This document shows, in pieces, positions 1 to 10,806 of a stretch of DNA of 64,000 nt (the stretch's first letter is position 1; every line of letters begins with the position of its first letter). Origin of the DNA: Paracyclopina nana (taxonomy: Eukaryota; Arthropoda; Copepoda; Cyclopoida; Cyclopettidae). A model generated the notes under the pieces. That model did no database searches and was not told the DNA's origin. It saw only the letters and a program-made list of their open reading frames with translations. The stretch is from assembly GCA_019096065.1 (NCBI GenBank), contig JAGUCH010000005.1, forward strand, positions 6,944,001-7,008,000, in the 5' to 3' direction. Position numbers and translations under genes: made by a program.

Positions 1-155
1 CAAATACAGTTATTACATGGATGTAATAACATCCTAATGAAGATATGTATTAGCGTGGTGGTTGTGATTTCAACATATCCATATCACAAGGGTATCGCAA
101 TAGTATTAAAAGCAGTGCGATACTTTATCAAATCATTGATACCACGATAACTTTT

Positions 156-385
156 TTGGAGGGCGGGCCGAAGGCCCGCCCTCCACATTTCGCTGTGACC
201 TATGTCACTCCCCAGTTTTTGGCCAGGAAACTGCACCAGGAAACCAAACCAGGATATCGACCAGGAAGTAAATTGCAATCCAGAAAAAACCAGAAAAATA
301 ACTGCCTGTTGTGGGATTTGAACCTGGGTCTGACTGCATTGCAATCAGACACTCTGTCACTGAGCCACCAAAGCATCACATAAAA
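156..385 (-). mobile_element. tRNA-derived SINE, copy A
   Basis: Read on the minus strand this starts with a tRNA-like head. A box A-like TGGCTCAGTGACAGAG lies at 352-367 and a box B-like GGTTCAAATCC at 314-324, the spacing of an internal RNA polymerase III promoter. The anticodon arm is distorted: the loop is about 11 nt and contains TTGCAAT, so a GCA (Cys) origin is possible but unsure. The body ends in a perfect 12-bp GC hairpin (158-169 with 173-184). The overlong loop and the recurring body argue for a SINE rather than a working tRNA gene. Confidence 0.6.
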
Positions 386-647
386 TTTACTTCTCTGATC
401 AGCATTATCAATGAAAAAGTTGAAGTTGAGCAAATTTTTAGGATTGCCTGTACCCCAAGCAAATTTTGTATGTTGGCTGCATTCTGCCCAGTGGCCGTAG
501 GCCTCTGGGCAGAATATGGTAGTTACTGTTTTTCCAAAGATGGGATTTAAACCTTCATCCCATTAAACACAAACAGCAATGCTATATACAATTTGATTGA
601 TGCATATTATTGGGAGTGGGCAAAAGGCCCGCCCCTACTCAATTTTT

Positions 648-862
648 TATGAGGGCGGGCCGTAGGCCCGCCCTCCACATTTCCCTGTGACCTATGTCAC
701 TCCCCAGTTTTTAGCCAGGAAACTACACCAGGATATCGACCAGGAAGTAAACTGTTATTCAGAAAAAGACAAAAAATGTTTGCCTATACCGGGATTTGAA
801 CCTGGATTGGACTGCATTGCAATCTAACACTCTGTCACTGAGCCATCAGAACATCACACAAT
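648..862 (-). mobile_element. tRNA-derived SINE, copy B
   Basis: Second copy of the same element about 495 bp away, with box B at 792-802, box A at 830-845 and the GC hairpin at 651-661/665-675. It differs from copy A by scattered substitutions and lacks part of the body. The two copies in the same orientation, with similar flanks, may be a tandem duplication of a larger unit rather than two insertions. Confidence 0.55.
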
Positions 863-959
863 TTTTCCAACTCTTTGCAGTATCATTCATAGCAAGAGTT
901 GAACAAATGTTTTGGATTGCCCCTACACCAAACAAATTATTCAGTAATATTCGGGCAAT

Positions 960-1560
960 ATTTGTGGGAGCGGGCAGAAGAAGACCCGCCCTCCACATTT
1001 CACTGTGACATATATTGCTCCCCTGTTTGAAAATGGAAACAACAAAAACCAATGACCCACCATGATTCCTTTGTATGCTTCTTCTCTGATATTATATGCT
1101 TTTTGCAACAAGGACATTTTAAGAAGAGCAATATTCGGGCAGTGTAAGTGAGAGCGGGCCAAAGGCCCGCCCATTCTCATTATTTTTGGGAGGGAGGGCT
1201 CTCATAACTCAAACTGCAATACTATCAACAAATTGATTGAAGCACATTATTGGGAGTGGGCAAAAGGCCTGCCCTCCACATTTCACTGTGACTTGTGTTT
1301 CTCCCCTGTTTGAAACAAGAAGCTGTACAAAAACCAATCAGGCACCATGATTCCTTTGTATATGTGATGTTTCTAGTTTGATATTAAGTGCTTTTTGAAA
1401 ATACAAAATTTTAAGAAGAGCAATAGGCAGGAAATATTAGTTGGAGCGGATCAAAAACCCGCCCACTCTAATTATTTTTGGGAGGCTGGGCCCTCATAAC
1501 TCAAACTGCTATCAACAAAGTTATTGAAGCATATTATTGAGAGTGGGCAAAAGGCCTGCC
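960..1560. repeat. related GC-hairpin repeat units, about 285 bp, two copies
   Basis: Two diverged units (about 975-1250 and 1262-1545) share CCCGCCCTCCACATTTCACTG, then text around CACCATGATTCCTTTGTAT, then TTTTAAGAAGAGCAATA and a GGGCGGGCC-type hairpin. They lack a clear tRNA head. They look like 5'-truncated or related members of the SINE family next to them. A fragment of the same GC hairpin recurs at about 14910-14930. Confidence 0.5.
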
Positions 1561-2034
1561 CCCTCTCCCTTCCCAATGCATCTCTGTCCTGTCTATCCAA
1601 GGAGTGTGTGTTCTAACAATCGATCCAAGTAGTATCCCTCTTGTTGATCCAAGGACTGTACAAGTAGTTGATCCAAGTAGGATGTTTATTGCAGTTTTGA
1701 GTTTTTGGGATAAGTTTCAAATCCCCTCTTTGGAAAAAGAAACACTACCACATTCAGCACAGAGGCCTACAGCCTCTTGTGCAATTTCAGCAAAATGTCA
1801 AGGGCAGGCCTTCAGTCTGACTTCCAAAAGAAGGACCCAGATCATGACCAACAAAACATTTCAGGAACATGGCCTACTGGTATGACTGACCCAGAACATA
1901 GCATGACAGGGACCAACTACTATTCTATTATTCTAACATACTAAGTTGGGGCTCATTTGTGTAACCTAACTGACTTGTGACTTAACTAGCTTGGGCTGAC
2001 TTGGTTAAACACAAACTACTTAGGAATGACTTGG
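1561..2034. other. no gene seen; degenerate GATCCAAG repeats
   Basis: No supported coding region. 1610-1690 has degenerate units of the form GATCCAAGNA with GTAGT spacers, a repeat seen again on the far side of the retrotransposon (12440-14530). The LTR element has therefore inserted into this repeat-rich tract. Confidence 0.4.
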
Positions 2035-2038
2035 GTAG
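2035..2038. repeat. target-site duplication GTAG (left)
   Basis: GTAG sits directly before the TGTAGG end of the left LTR and recurs directly after the right LTR (12204-12207). A 4-bp duplication is usual for Gypsy/retrovirus-type integrases and fixes the element's ends. Confidence 0.85.
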
Positions 2039-2237
2039 TGTAGGGGTTCGAACACTCTGAGACCTACGCGTTACACCTTACTAACTTATAGCTTATAAGA
2101 CTCCATCTTAGTTGGAAGGATATATGTCGTCGAGCTGTTTGCTCGCGCATAGTCGTTTATTTACTGCTGTACAATTGTAGTGCTACCGCACGAGAGGAGG
2201 CAAGAGCGCAGGTGCGCAGGCTCGGGATCCTGCTACA
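2039..2237 (-). repeat. 3' LTR, 199 bp
   Basis: Starts TG and ends CA in element sense, and matches 12005-12203 at every position I compared. It contains AATAAA on the element strand (plus-strand tttatt at about 2156-2161) and AT-rich TATAAG-like stretches that could serve as promoter and polyadenylation signals. Confidence 0.92.
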
Positions 2238-2252
2238 ATTTCCCCCTATTGA
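2238..2252 (-). promoter_or_regulatory. polypurine tract
   Basis: On the element strand AATAGGGGGAAAT lies directly before the 3' LTR, where plus-strand DNA synthesis is primed. It overlaps the stop codon (TAG, 2246-2248) of the last env reading frame. Confidence 0.8.
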
Positions 2253-4708
2253 AGCGTGGCCGTGTCCTCACGGCGCAATGCTGGCACCCTATGTCGGGGG
2301 GATCCCGCGGCCGGAGGTACAGGGGAGATAGGTGGACCGGTGGTCGCTCCTCCTTCCATCGGTGACTTCAGGGGCGTCGAGGTCGCGGAGGCCACAGTAT
2401 TGGGCGCCGGAGCCGAGGGAAGCACAGCCATAATGTAGTTGTGCATAGTCTCGTTCTGCCTCGCCAGCGCGTCGACCTGTGCCTGCAGGTTCCGGTAGAG
2501 GCCGTCTTGTTCTTTAAATAGAGCCTCCTTCATGCGTTGGCGGAATCCAGTCCGGCGGGGTCCATCGGTTTCTCCCGGTTCTGCGACCCCGTACTTAGGG
2601 GGTGCCTCGTCGTCATCCTCTTCGTCTCCGTCGCTGAGGGCGGCCAGGGGGTACGCCTCGGGTCCTTCTCGGTTTCGAGGTCGGCGCCTGCCGCGTGTTG
2701 GGGGTTGATCCTCGTCATCGTCGTCCCTGCCAGGGAATAGGATCTGGTCGTGCCCAAGGTTGGTAAGCATCCGCCACGGCATCTCGACCATCAGGAAGGC
2801 CGTATGCCACAGAGCCAAGAACATCCACCAACCCAATCCGCGCCGTCGGTACAGGATGATCATCCGGATGACGGCTCCGAGGATCAACTTGATCAGGCCG
2901 ATGGTGATGAGAGTCCCTGTGAAGTAGGAATAATACTTCCCCACTGAGCTGAAGAAAGGAATAATTGCGCTGCCGACATGATCCACCATTTGATCAATGT
3001 CTTCCTGCGTCCATAGCGTAGTCGACCTGCTGCCCGTGATAAGCGAGTTGTGGAGCACGTTACTAGTGATAGTGTTCACCACGGCCTCCCGACTGCTAAA
3101 CAAGTGGAGGTAGAGGATATGGTTAGCCCGCTGTTCCGCCGAGAACACTCCACCCCCTAGTCCTCGACTGATGTCGTAATGTCCGCTCCGGGGAGCCGCG
3201 TCCGACATGGGGTTGAGTTGCGTAGGGGCAATACAGGCGTGGATCTGGGGGTAGCGCACATCCACTGATTATGGATCTTCCATTTAATCGGGGTGATGGA
3301 ATCGCATGGGACCACGCTGGGCCGGTCAGTCAGCACAAAGGAGAGAGGGTCCGCGAATCGTGTCTCGTTGTTCACCAGCACAGGAATCTCCTGCGTGCAG
3401 TTTGCAATAGACCTGGTGACGGCTTGCACCGGGTAGCAGGAGGTAACATAGGCTACAGCCCCGGCACGGGTGACTAGATGGCCTGGTCCGTGGCTATCAA
3501 GGGTGGCGTATGATGAGGAGCCGGAAGCCATACTCTGCAGCTTGGAGTGCAGGATCGCTCGTTCGTTCTTGCAAATAAGTTCCTGGAGGAACTTGAACCG
3601 GTCCCTGGATATGCAGCGCATGCTGCGAATGCACGAATGCCAGCTGTGTCTGTATATTCGCACCGTCCATGTCCTCCGGGTGAAGGTACTTGGCTTGGAG
3701 GGGTCCATCCCCGGGTCCCACGATCAAGACGGCGAAGTCGCGGAGCTGAGTGGTGAACAGCCGCCGCTGGCACATGGACTGCACGCCCTTGAGGACGAAT
3801 CCCGCGAACCGCGATTCTTCTTCGTGGGCAAGGAGGAGCAGGTCTCCTAGGTGACCCGCGTTGCCGCTGAAGCTGGACGAGTTGCGGTGAGGATACAGAA
3901 TGGCCGGCCCTTTGTATACTTCGCTCAGTTCATCTTCGCAACGGGGGGTCTTGCGCTTAGGCCACACAATGGTGCCTTCGGCGTCGTCCTGCACGATCAA
4001 GTCCTGGAAGTTGGCTGTAAGGTGGTTGGAGAAGACCACCCGCCCATTGGCCGTGTTTAGCTTCCCGTAGATCGGCTCCACCAGCGCGTGGATCGTGGTG
4101 GTTTCATACGATTTGTAGAATGTCACGCCACCACTGATGAAAGTAGTCGTCGTGCATTTGTGATCCTTATCGAGCCCACCCTTGGAGAAGTATGACAGGG
4201 ACACGGGGGTATTGAGCGTGACTTGGACCTTCTTATTTTCCACCAGCAGGAAGCGTTTCTCGGCGGCGTCTCGGCAGGCTTGCGGCGTTACCAGGTAGGG
4301 CCTATTTACGTCCGTCATTTGACTCCCATAACTGATGCTATCATATCCGCAGCGAGTAACTTCCCGCGATATGTGCACTCGGCACCGGTATGCCTTAACG
4401 GAGAGGGTCGAGGCCGTCTGCAGTACCTGAATCGTGATATTAACCGGCGACTGGTAAGAGCTGCGAATATCTTCACAGAGTTCAGGCTGGCTCAGGTCGA
4501 TGGCTTCGTGCATGGCATCGGGGTGCGCGCAGTCATAGGTGGTGAACGAGGTCACCTTGGCGTCTGGGGTGTACAAATCGGCTGGTCGTGGTGACTGCCC
4601 CGGGAAGGCTGCTGCTTGGGCCACCTCGTTGAGGAGGATCCAGTAGCTGTATCCAAAGAAGACGAGGAGCATCAGCGTGGGACTGCACAAACAATGACCT
4701 GGATGCAT
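2246..4708 (-). pseudogene. env: env-like glycoprotein region, broken by two frame changes
   Basis: The region between pol and the 3' LTR codes for a membrane glycoprotein. The first ATG is at 4708, followed by a hydrophobic signal-peptide-like stretch. A Cys-rich ectodomain runs in one frame to about 3600-3625, continues in the next frame to about 3263-3272, then returns to the first frame. The last part (stop at 2246) holds a long hydrophobic stretch near 2810-2920, a second hydrophobic patch, and an acidic, Arg- and Pro-rich tail, as expected of a transmembrane anchor and cytoplasmic tail. The Cys pattern and an N-terminal DC..P...IDLS motif recall mononegavirus/chuvirus-like glycoproteins captured by arthropod retroelements; this is family recollection, not a search. 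Neither break lies in a homopolymer. Either this copy is defective in env or the assembly has errors. Confidence 0.65.
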
Positions 4709-5014
4709 GGTGGACGACGTAGTACGTAGTGGTGAGCTAGTGTACACTTTATAAATTCCTTTCGCTAGGAGGTAGTTGGTTATTAACTCAGACTGCAAGA
4801 GAGAAGGTAAATGATTAACTTGTTTGTCTTGTTAGTGTTTGCGCCCGAATGTCATGGTTTATATAGCATGAGCATGTGTTAATAATGCAGTTATGATACA
4901 TATGTGATGTGAAATATGGCATGAATGTGGCATAAATGTGTGTGCACCCCCCCAAACTTTGTCATGAGGGAGCAATATTGGTGCGTATGATAGCCTTTTT
5001 GCACTTGGTTTGTA
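4709..5014 (-). other. pol-env spacer of the retrotransposon
   Basis: About 300 bp between the env ATG and the pol stop codon with no open frame of note. In Gypsy elements with env this region usually holds the splice acceptor for a subgenomic env RNA; I could not pick one with confidence. Confidence 0.4.
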
Positions 5015-8000
5015 TTAGTCCTGGAACACGTCGTCGCACGTTTCTGCGGTAGCTGCTGATGGTGCCGATGATGATGTTGAGTGAGAGGCCTCTTTGATCG
5101 GTGACGGAATGGACGGTCGAAGAGGTAGTGGCCGCGGTTCTAGCGGCGGGAGCAGATATCTAGTAGCTTGATGCACGGTTGGCGGGTTGTCTTGCAAATG
5201 CTGCAGTGGCAACGTATCTTCGTCGGTCGTGCTTCTCCTGTCACCGCTGCGTGTTTTGGATCTAGACCGTTTGGTGACCGCCTCTGGTCCACCTAAGAAT
5301 CTCTCGGTGTCAGCCTGCAACATTTCTGCATTTGATCGTCGTTTCCTTTTCACCACTGTGCTAGTGCGCCTGGGCTCATCATCGTCTGTAGGAGGGCTTG
5401 GCAGTTGCGGAGTATTCTGTGGAGACTCATTATCCGGTGTGGATGGGCGTTCATCCGGATCGGATTGGTACCGGGTGCAGTCGTACTCAGGTATCGTGGG
5501 GTCGTCGTTGAAGGCCGGGATGGGGTCATCTCGGGCTTCTGGGAACCCATATTCTCTGTCCGTCGGGGCCACCGCATATTCATAAGGTACAGCGAGGTCA
5601 TTAGCGGGCTCCGCCGCGATTTCATGTGGTGGGTCCGCGAGGAATTCGGCGGATTCGTCACCTAACATGGACAGATCCAAATCCTCGGCCGGTGGTGCAG
5701 TAGACACGTTGCCTTGATCTTGGTCAGGTGGGATGTACAACTTAAGGCGGTCTACCGAGACGACCTGGTTCCGCGCTCGAGCCCAAGACGGGTCTGGTGC
5801 TATTTCGTAAGTGAGCTCGTTCACTCGTTTTTCAATTGTCCACGGTCCCGTCCAGAAGGTTTGTAGCTTCTTGGAGATGCGTGGAATAACCTTCGGGGTG
5901 AACAGCCACACTTTCTGTCCCACTACGAACGCACGCTTGTCCATGTGATAAGCCCGTCGTTGTCGCTCGATCGAGTTGGAGATGTTCTTCCTTGCCCATT
6001 CATGCGCCAGTTGTATTCGCTCCTTCAGTTGCTTGGCGAATCGGCCTGCTTGCGTGGCCTTTGCTACAGCCGGCTGCGGGTCCCCAAAGATCAAGTCCAG
6101 GTTGGTCGACGGTTGGCGACCGAAAACCATTTCATATGGTGCCATGCCCGTGGAGCGGTTTTTGGTGGTACGGAGGACGAAGAGGGCGAAGGGAACGACC
6201 TCGGCCCAGTCCGCGTATCGACCTTTGACCATCTTCCTGATGAGCTCGTTGAGATCCCGATGCGCCCGTTCGACCGGGTTGCTGCGCGGGTTGTATGACG
6301 GAGAGGTGCTGGCTGGTATCCCAAGGGCTGCGCATACTTCCTGCACGAGATGGGCCGTGAAATGAGTCCCTTGATCGGTGTGTAGTCTCTCTGGAAGGCC
6401 AAATCTAGGGATGATTTCGGTCGTCAAAAACCGCACGGCTGTTTCAGCATCATTGGAGCCGCACGGGAAAGCTTCGATCCATTTGGTGAAGACACACTTA
6501 GCAGTGAGCAAGTAGCGGTGACGGTTCGACGAAGGCTGGAACGGCCCTACGTAGTCGAGGCTCAAGATCTGGAACGGGTAGCCCGCGTAGTGCGATTTGA
6601 GGGTGTGCAGCTGGTTCTTCTGGCCCGGCTTGGACCGCTGGCAAAGGAGGCAGGACTTGACGACTTCATCGGCCAGGCGCGTCATGCCTGGGAAGTAGAA
6701 GTGCTGAGCTGCCCTGTGGACCACGGAGTCGCGCCCTTGGTGTCCCATGGTGTCGTGTACGTGGCGGAGGCTGGCTTCCTGCCACTGGCGGGGCACCACC
6801 AGTCGCGAGGTTTGCCTCTTCCGATCCAGCAAGCGAAGAGCACCTTGCCGATCCATGGTCATGGAACTTAGTTGTTCCAGTAGCACGCGACCTCGAGGTG
6901 ATGCAGCGTTGAGGTTCTCCTGCGAAGGCGATTGTTTCAGTCGGACTAGCTGTCTCAGAAGGACCAGGTCGTCGTCCTCCTCCTGGGCCGCAGCCCACGC
7001 TTCCTGCTTCGTGGGAATCAGCTTGAGATTAGCCACCCGGAAAAAGTCATCATCAGAGACGTCTGAGCTGATATGGTCACCCCGCTGTGCCAGGTGGGGC
7101 GCTCGGCTGAGGGAATCGGCGTTGCCGTGCTTCACTCCTGCCCGGTGTACCACTTCGAAGTCGTAGTTGGAGATGGTGTCGAGCCATCGGCCCAGCATTC
7201 CCGTGGGCGCTTCCATGGAGCGGATCCAGAGGAGGGCCCGATGATCAGTGCGCAGGATGAAACGGCGGTGTTGCAGGTAATACTTGAATTGTTTGATGAA
7301 AATTATTACGGCCACCAGCTCGCCCTGATTAGCGGAATAATTGCTTTGAGCGGCGTTCAGCTTCTTGGCGCCGTATAAGATGACTCTTTCCTTGCGATCT
7401 TGGACTTGGGAGAGGACCCCTCCAACAGCCCTGTTTTCTTGTGAGAAATCCGTATCCAGGATGAAGGGGTTAGGCGAGGCGAAGTCCGGATAGGCCAGTA
7501 CAGGCGCGGAGGTCAGCCTTTTCTTGAGCTCGTCGAAAGCGGCCCGGAACTGCGGGCGGGGTGGGAGAACATGGTTGCCGGTGGGGCCGTCGTCCTTGGA
7601 GAGCTTGTCCGACAGGGGCGCCGCGACATGTTGGTACTTTTCGATGAAGGATCGGTAATAATTGGCCTTGCCAAGGAAGATACGCAACTGCTTCCTGGTG
7701 TTAGGCAAGGGCCATTCACGGATGAGGTCAATGTAGGCTGGCATGACCTCGAGGCCCTGAGGAGTGACAACATGCCCCAAGTATGTCACTCTGGATTGGA
7801 ACAGGTGACATTTGGACGGCTTCAGCAGAAGTCCTGCTTTCTCGTGGGCCTGCAGCACCAGGCGCAAGTTGCGGAGGTGGGACTCGAAGTCGGTTGAATG
7901 GACTAAGCAATCATCGAGGTATGGCAGGGCAACGTCCCATGATATGCCCTCCAGAACCATCCTATTGAGGCGGCTGTATGTCTTGGGCGCATTGGTGAGG

Positions 8001-9456
8001 CCGAAGGGCATCTTGAGGAAGGCGTATGAGCCGTCCCCTGTGGAAAAGGTGGTCTTCTCCACGTCCTCTGCCCGAATGGGAACCACGTTAAAGGCACCCA
8101 CCGCGTCCAACGTCGAAAACACCGTGGAGCGGGCCAGTCGGCTGAGGTTGTCCCTGACGTCTCCGATGGGGTGTGAGTCGACTACAGTGGCCTTGTTGAG
8201 TTCCCTATAATCTACGCACCATCGCAGCGTGCCATCCTTCTTGCGGACGGGAACAAGAGGAGCGGACCACGGCGAAGTGATGGGCGTGATAACTTCTTCA
8301 TCCAACCACTTCTGGATCTGTTCCTTCAGGGACGCCTCGAGGTTCGGATTGATGGGTCGCCGACGGATGTTGATGGGCTTCGTCCCAGGCTTGAGATCTA
8401 TGGCATGCTCGACCAGTGTGGTCTGCCCCGTGCGGCCGTCAAATGAAAAGGCTCCGACGTGGGCCGCGAGCAGGGTGGCGGCTTGAGCCAGCCGCTTGGG
8501 ATTATCTTTGAGCATGTCGTTCTCGTTCAGCTTGAAGGTGTCGATGATAAGGTCAGCTTGCTCGTAGCGGCGCTTGGCATCGGACTCCGACTGCTTCCGG
8601 CTGGTACTGCGGGTGGTGGCCGGCGTGCTCACCGCGCGCACCGAGGGAGTAGCCTCGGTTCTGCTGGGGCCCTCGTCTTCTTCGTAGACACGGAGGGTGC
8701 CGTAGATCACTCCGCCCTTAAGGCGGAGCGGGTGATCCAGGGGGTTCAGCACCCCAACTGCCAGGCTGCCGCCGGCCCGCGGCTGGACCAGTGCAACGTT
8801 CCAGGGCGCCAGCTGCGTCTGCGCGGCAAACTGGGGCCCTGCTTCGAGGGCGGCGGCCCGCGTGGACCCGTGGGGCCAGTGAGGGGCTACGGCGGCCACC
8901 AGGGTGACAGTGCGGGCTGGAATATTGACGGGCCGCATAATCCGGATTTCGTACTCTTCCTGATCCTCAGCGGGTTGGAGGGCGCCCACCAGCGGGATCT
9001 GCTTCCCGTGCACGCGCAGGGTCCCTTGGGAGTGGAGCTGGTCGATGCGGTGGTGGCTCAGGAATGGCCCTGACAAGTTGAAATCCATGGAGAGGTTTCG
9101 TACCACTGCGGGTCGGATAGAGAAGGAGTGAGGGTGATTACCCAGCTGCACTCGCAGCGGTTGCCGTAACTCCCCCAGGACCTGGAGGCGTTGCTGCGCG
9201 TGGGCGGTGCCCACCGCGGGCATGTCGAGCATGGGCCGGAGACCGTGTGGAAGAACTCCAAGTCGGCGAGCAAAATTCTCGGAGATGCACGTGCGCCAGC
9301 TGTTGCCGCTGTCGACCAGGGCCCTGGCTTTGATCTTGCCGATGCGGATCGGGACTTGGGCCATGAATCGTTGATGACTGGCGATGTGGTCGAGAGCTGC
9401 TAATATGGAGGAAGGTGAGGGGACCCGGCTGGAGCTCTCTACAACCGGGTCGAGTC
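5015..9456 (-). CDS. pol: Pol polyprotein (protease, reverse transcriptase, RNase H, integrase)
   Basis: Numbered from the first in-frame ATG (9364), 1,449 residues. Retropepsin ALVDSG at 15-20. RT with FSTLDAVGAF (Asp about 420) and YLDD at about 482-485. RNase H acidic residues at about 637 (LDTDF), 682 (GELVAV), 707 (RTDHR) and 750 (NADSLSR). Integrase zinc finger HX4H (870-875) plus CLLC (905-908), core Asp at about 937 and 997 and Glu at about 1032, then a WTGPW (GPY/F-like) module near 1171. About 230 residues follow, rich in Pro, Ser, Asp and Arg, an unusually long tail. The frame is open upstream of the ATG back to the slippery site and is offset -1 from gag, so the protein is probably made as Gag-Pol rather than from 9364. 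No stops interrupt it. Confidence 0.93.
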
Positions 9457-10806
9457 GTTTCCCGGTGCCGCATCATCCGAGGCCTCGGATTCGGGTTCTT
9501 CCTTGGGCTTGGCCTCGTAGATTTCATTGACTCGAGGCTTTTTGTTCGACGAGCCTTGCCGATCGGAGGTCCTTTTCTGGTTGGAGGCGCGCCTTCGTCC
9601 TCGACCTCGGGAACTCTGTCCTCGAGCCGCCTGGTCCTTGTTGAGGGAAGCTGCGTGAGCCCACTTGTCGATCTTGGAGTCGTAGCGGCCATTACGCTTG
9701 TCGGAGTCGAGGGTCCTGCATTCGCTCTTGCGGTGACCCTTACGCTCGCAGTAGAAGCATACGACCGTGGAGTCGTCGCCGGCTCCGGGAATCATGGCGG
9801 CGACGCGGCCTTTACCTTGCCCCAACGACAACCAACATTCAGCTTGACTGGCAGCTTCCAAGGCGTCGGCCATGGTGGTGAATTTGTGTCCGGCGATGCC
9901 CATGACCACATCCTTGCGGTGAAGCTTGGTCACAAACATACGGATCAAGTCGGGGTAGGTCTCGACCTCCTTGGCTAGCTCAGGCTTAGCGCGGACGAAG
10001 ATGCTGCGTAGCCTAGCGTGCCATTGGGGAATCCCTTCATCAGAGCGCTGATGGGCCGTTTCGAGGGCTATACGGGCCACCTGGGACGACGTAGCGGTGA
10101 CGAAGAACCTCTCGTAGGCGTCGAGCAGGTGCTTGAGGGTGAAGCTTTCGTCCGTCAGGAGCAGATCTACCTCATTGATAGTACGAAGTGCCGCGCCCAC
10201 CATGGCATGCTTGACCTCCAGTTTCTTGGTGGCCTCGGTATCCTTGGACCCCAAGAAGGTGGCCTCCACATGAAGGCGGAAGGTGAGCCACTTGTCCGCT
10301 TCCGTGTCCTCGAACTTTTCGAGTTTGCGCTTGCGCCCGGAACGAGCAGCGGCGTTTTCAGCCTCGAGACGGCGGGTGTTGATCTCCAGGAGCCGTAGTT
10401 CGGCCTCCTGTTTGCGGGCCTGTGCATCCGCCTGCCGCTGGGCCTCCATGGACCTCAGGAATTGCAGCAGCATCGACTGCGACAGCCCCTCGGTGTCGGG
10501 GTTGGCGCCGGCGCCAGCCGGGTCGGTCTCAGTTGGTTGGTTTGGCGGATCCACCCTAGCCCCGGGCCCGGGGCGCGGCCTGGTCCCAGTGACGGTCTCA
10601 GCGGCCGATCCGTGGTTCCGTGGAAACCCAAGAGGGTCTAGGCCAGAACGGCTCCCGGCGGCGGCCCCGTGGGCCCCGAGGGTGCTTAAATCGGCTTCGA
10701 AGCGTTGTTGAAGCCCGGTGGGGTGGGGCCCCAACTCGTGGCTGTCTGGGGACGTCCCGAGCTCCTCGTTCGCAGAGGTGTGAGGAGGAGATCGTTCGAC
10801 AGGCAT
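9439..10806 (-). CDS. gag: Gag polyprotein with one CCHC zinc knuckle
   Basis: 455 residues from the ATG at 10806; the frame is open further upstream but only with non-ATG codons. The N-terminal part is low-complexity and rich in Pro, Gly, Ala and Thr, followed by a Gln/Ala/Glu/Arg-rich, probably coiled-coil stretch (RQADAQARKQEAELRLLEIN region). The capsid-like middle has conserved Trp and Arg. A single nucleocapsid knuckle CFYCERKGHRKSEC (CX2CX4HX4C) is followed by a basic Arg/Lys/Ser-rich tail that suits RNA binding. The end overlaps pol in the -1 frame. It packages the element RNA and forms the particle in the cytoplasm. Confidence 0.9.
   Translation of the reverse strand: MPVERSPPHTSANEELGTSPDSHELGPHPTGLQQRFEADLSTLGAHGAAAGSRSGLDPLGFPRNHGSAAETVTGTRPRPGPGARVDPPNQPTETDPAGAGANPDTEGLSQSMLLQFLRSMEAQRQADAQARKQEAELRLLEINTRRLEAENAAARSGRKRKLEKFEDTEADKWLTFRLHVEATFLGSKDTEATKKLEVKHAMVGAALRTINEVDLLLTDESFTLKHLLDAYERFFVTATSSQVARIALETAHQRSDEGIPQWHARLRSIFVRAKPELAKEVETYPDLIRMFVTKLHRKDVVMGIAGHKFTTMADALEAASQAECWLSLGQGKGRVAAMIPGAGDDSTVVCFYCERKGHRKSECRTLDSDKRNGRYDSKIDKWAHAASLNKDQAARGQSSRGRGRRRASNQKRTSDRQGSSNKKPRVNEIYEAKPKEEPESEASDDAAPGNDSTRL
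9457..9463 (-). promoter_or_regulatory. -1 ribosomal frameshift heptamer G GGA AAC
   Basis: On the element strand GGGAAAC lies with gag codons reading G GGA AAC, the exact X XXY YYZ phasing. Slipping back one base gives GGG AAA and enters the pol frame, which stays open while gag ends at TAG (9439-9441) six codons later. The same heptamer is used by some retroviruses. No downstream pseudoknot was checked. Confidence 0.82.

Noticed and set aside
158..184. GC hairpin as a transcription terminator
   Set aside because: Rho-independent terminators are bacterial. The hairpin recurs as part of a repeat family in animal DNA.
311..385. Functional tRNA genes at 311-385 and 785-862
   Set aside because: Boxes A and B are present, but the anticodon loop is about 11 nt and both copies share a non-tRNA body, so a SINE fits better.
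5187..10711. Plus-strand frames over gag and pol
   Set aside because: They overlap a recognisable polyprotein on the other strand and show no domain of their own; GC-rich coding DNA often has open antisense frames.
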